Positions 60,393 to 64,000 of a DNA stretch of 64,000 nt are shown piece after piece. The translations under genes were made by a program, and so were the position numbers. Each line of letters begins with the position of its first letter. The first letter of the stretch is position 1. The notes under the pieces were generated by a model. The model ran no database searches and was not told the DNA's origin. It was given only the letters and a program-made list of their open reading frames with translations. Source of the DNA: Komagataeibacter xylinus (lineage in GTDB: Bacteria; Pseudomonadota; Alphaproteobacteria; Acetobacterales; Acetobacteraceae); NCBI RefSeq assembly GCF_004302915.1, contig NZ_QQBI01000011.1:19677-83676 (forward strand), given 5' to 3'.

Positions 60393-60803
60393 ATGCGTCT
60401 TTCGCTGCGTACCGACTACGCTTTCCGTGTGTTGATCCACTTGGCGTGTAATCCTGATTCGCGTGTTACCGTCAGGAACATCACTGAGTTGCATGGCATT
60501 TCGCACAATCATCTTGTGAAAGTTGTACAACACCTGTGTCATGCCGGGATCGTACAAGGTACCCGGGGACGTACTGGTGGCATCCGTCTGGCTGTGTCTG
60601 CCAGAAACATAAACGTCGGTCATATTATGCGGCTCATGGAAACTGAAAAAGAATCCCCTGGTGCCTGTCACTCATCTGGCAATAACCAGTGTATACTGGG
60701 CAATGCTTGTCAGTCTCGCCATCTCATAGTACAGGCCGTTGATGCATTTATGGCATTTTCCGATGGGATGAGCTTACTGGATCTCACTAGTGGTTCAGGA
60801 TAA
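60393..60803 (+). CDS. nsrR: NsrR-like Rrf2-family iron-sulfur regulator
   Basis: A 136-aa Rrf2 protein starting MRLSLRTDYAFRVLIHLACN. The winged helix-turn-helix (VTVRNITELHGISHNHLVKV, then GTRGRTGGIRLA) is typical. Three cysteines C92, C100 and C106 (spacing C-x7-C-x5-C) match the cluster ligands of NsrR, which represses nitric oxide defence genes until its Fe-S cluster reacts with NO. The longer start at 60351 lacks support. No hmp or norB target lies nearby. Confidence 0.8.
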   Translation: MRLSLRTDYAFRVLIHLACNPDSRVTVRNITELHGISHNHLVKVVQHLCHAGIVQGTRGRTGGIRLAVSARNINVGHIMRLMETEKESPGACHSSGNNQCILGNACQSRHLIVQAVDAFMAFSDGMSLLDLTSGSG

Positions 60804-61042
60804 TGTGTTTGCTCACTTTTCCATCCTGGCATGATGCCTCCCTCAAACACTTGATAGAACATTTGAAGCCGTCGATGAAAAAAATATCACTGTAGTCATA
60901 GTGAATCTCGTGTGAAGTAAGATTCATATAATCTTCAGGTGAAAAGTTCACTTTGTTGCGGGTAATATAATGATAGCGGACGTTATTATTATTACGGTGT
61001 TGAAAGATTTTTACCAAAGTACGGACGGCTTCTAGGCTCGGG
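60804..61042. other. AT-rich gap between nsrR and the second IS remnant
   Basis: No supported gene in 239 bases. A minus-strand frame continues from the transposase end (KIFQHRNNNNVRYHYITRNK...), but this is read-through past the element and has a composition unlike the transposase. It may be the tail of an older interrupted gene. Confidence 0.35.
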
Positions 61043-61802
61043 ACACATAGCCAGAACATGACGGTTGCGGTGAGACAGATGGCTGAGAAGAAGACGGTCG
61101 GGCACCTGTTGTAGCGGGTTGCAACCCGCCGCCAGCCCTTGAGCCTTCCGAATATGATCTCGATGCGATTGCGGCGTTTATATTTTCTCTTGTCGTATCT
61201 GACCGGTTTTCCGCGAGATTTCTGTCCTGAAATGCAGGGCTTTTATACCTTTTGCTTCCAGGGCGTCCCTGAACCAGTCGGCGTCATCCCCGCGATCTCC
61301 CGGCATCCATTGTGCTTCAGGAAGACTATCCAGCAGGGCAGCGGCATCGGTATAATCGCTTATCTGTCCCGCAGTCATGAAAAAGCTCAGCGGTCGCCCA
61401 CTCTGGTCGGTGATCGCATGCAGCTTCGTGTTTATGCCCCTCTGGTGCGGCCGATCAAGCGACCTGGATCCCCTTTTTTAGCCGCACGCTCGAAGCCGTG
61501 CGGTGTGCCTGGAGATACGTCGCATCAGTCATGATGGTCTGGGGCTCTGCCTTTCCGGCAGCCAGACCGTCCATCATCCGGGCGCAGATCCCCATGGCGC
61601 CCCAGCGCTTCCAACGGTTTTAGAGCGTCTTATGTGGACCGTATTCCCGGGGCGCATCGCGCCAGCGCAAGCCGTTCCGATTGACAAAAATGATGCCGCT
61701 CAGCATTCGGCGGTCATCAACGCAGGCTCTACCATGGCTCTTAAAGAAAAAGGGCCGCAGACGCTCCATTTGTTCGTCCGGCAGCCAAAACAGGTCGCTC
61801 AT
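61043..61802 (-). pseudogene. IS5-family transposase remnant (copy 2)
   Basis: Starts MSDLFWLPDEQMERLRPFF, then VDDRRMLSGIIFVNRNGLRW and RDAPREYGPHKTL, which is the N-terminus of a common IS5-family (IS427-like) transposase. It is broken by a TAA at about 61620 (expected Tyr in LYNRWKRW), and by frame changes near the A-run and G-run of about 61440-61475. Later parts in other frames (SFFMTAGQISDYTDAAALLD, DRGDDADWFRDALEAKGI, RNRIEIIFGRLKGWRRVATR) follow in order. DRGDD replaces the usual DRGYD. Not functional. Confidence 0.85.
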
Positions 61803-62011
61803 CTCCAGTCTCCTCACAGAGCCTGAATCAGATTCCCGCACTCAAATCAATGGGTTGTTATCATAGGGGATGAAGCCAGTCTGGAAAGCACTCGGGGGCT
61901 CAACTCGCGTTCATCACCATTTTTCCATTCGACCGCGAAAGTGTGTTGCCGCCATGACACGGACGCTGCGGCTTCATGGGCTACGTGGGCGAAATGCACC
62001 GTGACATTTGC

Positions 62012-62758
62012 CTACCGCGCTAACTGACTACTGGCGGAGATCACCATCATGACACCCGCCACGACCATGGCGGCATGACCAATATGGTGAAACAAGCGAT
62101 CATGTAGGTGCGGCAACAGGTACTTCATGATTATTGATGACAGAACCGCCGCCGCAGCAACAGCGATACCCGCAATGCTGGCCCGGGTATTCAACAGGCC
62201 GAACTCAGCGTAGAGAGCGATCTTGAGCACATGCAGCATGATTTCGTTGGCCGCGCGGGTTGCGACGATTTCTTCCTTCCGCAGACCAAGTCGATAATAA
62301 AACCCATTGAACACCAGGCCGACCGCTCCGGTAAAACCGGAAATGAAGCCGGCGGTAGCACCCAGCACGTGCAGTTCGATAGCGTGGGGCGTTTTCACAG
62401 TGACCTGGGGTGCAGGCTTGCGAAAGAGAAGGGGAAGATTGCCCATCAGGAATACGCCAAGAAGCAGCGACAGATAGGCTGGCTCCATACGGCTCAATGC
62501 CCATGCGCCCAGGGCGGCGAAGGGCAACGCGGTGGGCGCAAAATGCCGGACGATGTCCCACCGGATCGCCTGCCGGAACGAGATGATGCGCGTCGCCGAA
62601 CTGGCAACTGTCCCGATCGACAGGGCGGCTGGCACCTGAGTGCCAGGCAGCACCAGCCCCAGCAGGGGCATTAGGAGCAGCCCGGCACCGCCTCCCGACA
62701 CGGCGCTCAGGCCAAATGCCGCGGCTGATGCAACCAGAATCAGGGACCAGAGCAGCAT
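62012..62758 (-). CDS. TauE/SafE-family sulfite or anion exporter
   Basis: A 248-aa membrane protein with eight hydrophobic segments and the internal duplication of TauE/SafE (VSGGGAGLLLMPLLGL near the start, then GFISGFTGAVGLVFNGFYYR in the second half; GG-x-G and GFTGA are the family motifs). These proteins export sulfite or sulfur-containing anions. The ATG at 62758 is chosen because the segment before it is polar and not membrane-like, but a GTG at 62815 is possible. Flanked by the IS remnant and a histidine kinase gene. Confidence 0.8.
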   Translation of the reverse strand: MLLWSLILVASAAAFGLSAVSGGGAGLLLMPLLGLVLPGTQVPAALSIGTVASSATRIISFRQAIRWDIVRHFAPTALPFAALGAWALSRMEPAYLSLLLGVFLMGNLPLLFRKPAPQVTVKTPHAIELHVLGATAGFISGFTGAVGLVFNGFYYRLGLRKEEIVATRAANEIMLHVLKIALYAEFGLLNTRASIAGIAVAAAAVLSSIIMKYLLPHLHDRLFHHIGHAAMVVAGVMMVISASSQLAR

Positions 62759-62948
62759 GGTTTGTATGAATCCCGATTTGGATCCCTGCTCGCCGGGACC
62801 GTTGCAGGCGGCCACATCGCATGGGCGCGCGGCATCATTATTTCTGGCGAAAGCTCACGGGGATGTCAGCTTACAATGCCCCAATCTTCAGTCGTATTTG
62901 CACATCTCTAACCAGCCAGGAGGCCTGCTGTCTATGAGGCCGTGAAGG

Positions 62949-64000
62949 CTAGAGCTCTATGGGTAATTTAACGATACACCTTACGCCAGGGTTGTTGTGA
63001 GACAAGACGATCGTGCCCCGGTGCAGTTGTACTACGGCTTTCACCATGGTAAGCCCTAGCCCGTTACCGTCATGCGTACGGCTTGTATCAAGACGGACAA
63101 AGCGGTCGAATACCCGAAGCATGGCTTCGTCCGGAATGCCTGGACCATTATCGGCTATTTCTATCGTGATGGTCTTGTCCGAAAGCATTATGGTCGCTGT
63201 GATGGTGGTCTGGTCGGGCGTATGGCGTACGGCATTCTCGATCAGGTTGGAGAACGCCTGCCGTAAAAGGACTGGATGACCGGTGACGGTAGGGCAGGCG
63301 GGAATGATTTCGGTTTCCAGGCGCTGTCCATTGTCTTCGATAACGGAGCGATACGGTTCTAGAACTGATTCCAGAAGTCGTGCGGGATCGAGGGGTTCCA
63401 TTTCGTTGTTCCATGCCCCGGACTCAAGTTGCGCCAGCTTGAGCAGCGAGGAAAATATTTCCAATGCGGCATCCAGATCCTCGATTGCACACTCGACCTG
63501 CTCATGCATGGTATCGGAAGGTCCATGTGCCCCAATGGCGCGCTCAAGATTCTGGCGCATACGCGCCAGCGGGCGGCGCATGTCGTGCGCGATGTCATTG
63601 GAGACCTGTTTCAGACTTGCAATCAGGTATTCATTCTGGTCGAGCATCGCATTGAGGCTCTCCGAGAGATGATCAAGCTCATCATCCGTGCCACGTAGCG
63701 GGATGCGGCGAGACATATCGCCCTGCATGATGCTCCGTGCCGTCCTGCTTATCGTCTCGATCCATTTCAGGATCAGGTTGCTCAGGAAAAGGCCGCCCGC
63801 TACCCCTATCAGACCAAATCCTGCAATGCCCCACAGGATCGTTGTCCATAATGCGCGTTGGAGATGCGTCAGGGGCGAGGCATCCATGCCCACGAAGTAA
63901 TAGCCGCCGTCATCAAGGCGATAATACCAACCGTTGATTGCTATAACCCATGAGCCCAATTGCGCAGTCCGATTGACATGATGCGCCATGGTTGATTGAC
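62949..64000 (-). CDS. Sensor histidine kinase, partial at right edge
   Basis: At least 346 aa. The frame stays open to the window edge, so the N-terminus (first membrane helix) is probably missing. Visible parts: periplasmic end WVIAINGWYYRLDDGGYYFV, transmembrane helix TILWGIAGFGLIGVAGGLFL, HAMP domain (about IETISRTARSIMQGDMSRRI), H-box VSNDIAHDMRRPLARMRQNL (phospho-His), N-box FSNLIENAVRHTPDQT, and G-boxes IEIADNGPGIPDEAML and NGLGLTMVKAVV. The matching response regulator should lie just beyond the edge. Confidence 0.88.
   Translation of the reverse strand, partial: QSTMAHHVNRTAQLGSWVIAINGWYYRLDDGGYYFVGMDASPLTHLQRALWTTILWGIAGFGLIGVAGGLFLSNLILKWIETISRTARSIMQGDMSRRIPLRGTDDELDHLSESLNAMLDQNEYLIASLKQVSNDIAHDMRRPLARMRQNLERAIGAHGPSDTMHEQVECAIEDLDAALEIFSSLLKLAQLESGAWNNEMEPLDPARLLESVLEPYRSVIEDNGQRLETEIIPACPTVTGHPVLLRQAFSNLIENAVRHTPDQTTITATIMLSDKTITIEIADNGPGIPDEAMLRVFDRFVRLDTSRTHDGNGLGLTMVKAVVQLHRGTIVLSHNNPGVRCIVKLPIEL

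Noticed and set aside
60787..61059. A 90-codon minus-strand frame ending near nsrR
   Set aside because: It begins inside the end of the IS5 transposase remnant and reads on into AT-rich flanking DNA with a different composition. Read-through, not a gene.
1..64000. CRISPR arrays, rRNA, tRNA, replication initiator and iterons
   Set aside because: I looked for regular spaced repeats, tRNA-like cloverleaf ends and Rep-family motifs and saw none. Short repeats found are isolated palindromes or pairs.

Overview
The window looks like part of a large conjugative plasmid (or an integrated conjugative element) of an alphaproteobacterium, most likely an acetic acid bacterium (Acetobacteraceae). The MucR/Ros regulators, a NepR-like anti-sigma factor, a GcrA-like regulator and the style of the IS5-family remnants support this. 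The genus is inference. No replication initiator, rRNA, tRNA or CRISPR array is visible.

Layout. 1-2.3 kb (minus): start of a secreted protein, a small membrane protein, a StbB/ParA-like ATPase and a basic protein, behind a DNA stretch rich in inverted repeats. 2.6-4.2 kb: MntA-HepT and VapBC toxin-antitoxin (TA) pairs. 4.2-8.4 kb: a non-coding stretch with a 13-bp perfect hairpin that is my best oriT candidate, a small accessory gene and a MobF (TrwC-type) relaxase-helicase. 8.5-12.4 kb: NepR-like protein, MucR regulator, class II Fic protein, and mostly non-coding DNA with one small gene. 12.6-21.8 kb (minus): DUF1173 protein, then dotL, a small membrane gene, dotM, a lytic transglycosylase, a possible icmS-like gene, icmT, dotB, dotC and dotD. 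These genes are tightly overlapped and transcribed from dotD towards dotL. 22-26.2 kb: DUF433 gene, RES-Xre and HipBA. 26.3-36.8 kb (minus): dotO, dotN, icmD, an inserted BrnTA module and a set of tiny overlapping genes, then icmC, dotF, dotG, dotH and dotI. Gene order matches traM to traU of IncI plasmids. 37-38.9 kb: two regulators. 39.1-46.5 kb (plus): a second transfer operon ending in dotA and a lipoprotein. 46.5-50.4 kb: TraX-like membrane protein, DsbC/TrbB-like protein, WGR protein, second MucR. 50.5-52.1 kb: decayed mazEF and an IS5-family remnant. 52.1-60.2 kb: a GC-rich metal efflux module (small periplasmic protein, CzcC/B/A-type RND pump, two-component system) behind a Fur-box-like site. 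60.4-64 kb: NsrR-like Rrf2 regulator, a second IS5 remnant, a TauE/SafE transporter and a histidine kinase cut by the window edge.

How it works together. The relaxase and its accessory proteins would nick the plasmid. The DotL/DotM coupling complex would hand DNA to an I-type (Dot/Icm, MPF-I) secretion channel: DotC/D/H in the outer membrane, DotF/G spanning the envelope, DotI/E/P/A in the inner membrane, and DotB/DotO as ATPases. At least six TA modules (one broken) and a Fic protein would favour plasmid maintenance. The RND module is the clearest adaptive cargo.

Most notable: a cryptic four-gene micro-operon of 31-86 aa proteins with overlapping start and stop codons inside the T4SS operon; an IcmS-like gene at the icmS position; the oriT candidate; and a BrnT operator with 18-bp perfect arms placed so that the transcript may be leaderless.
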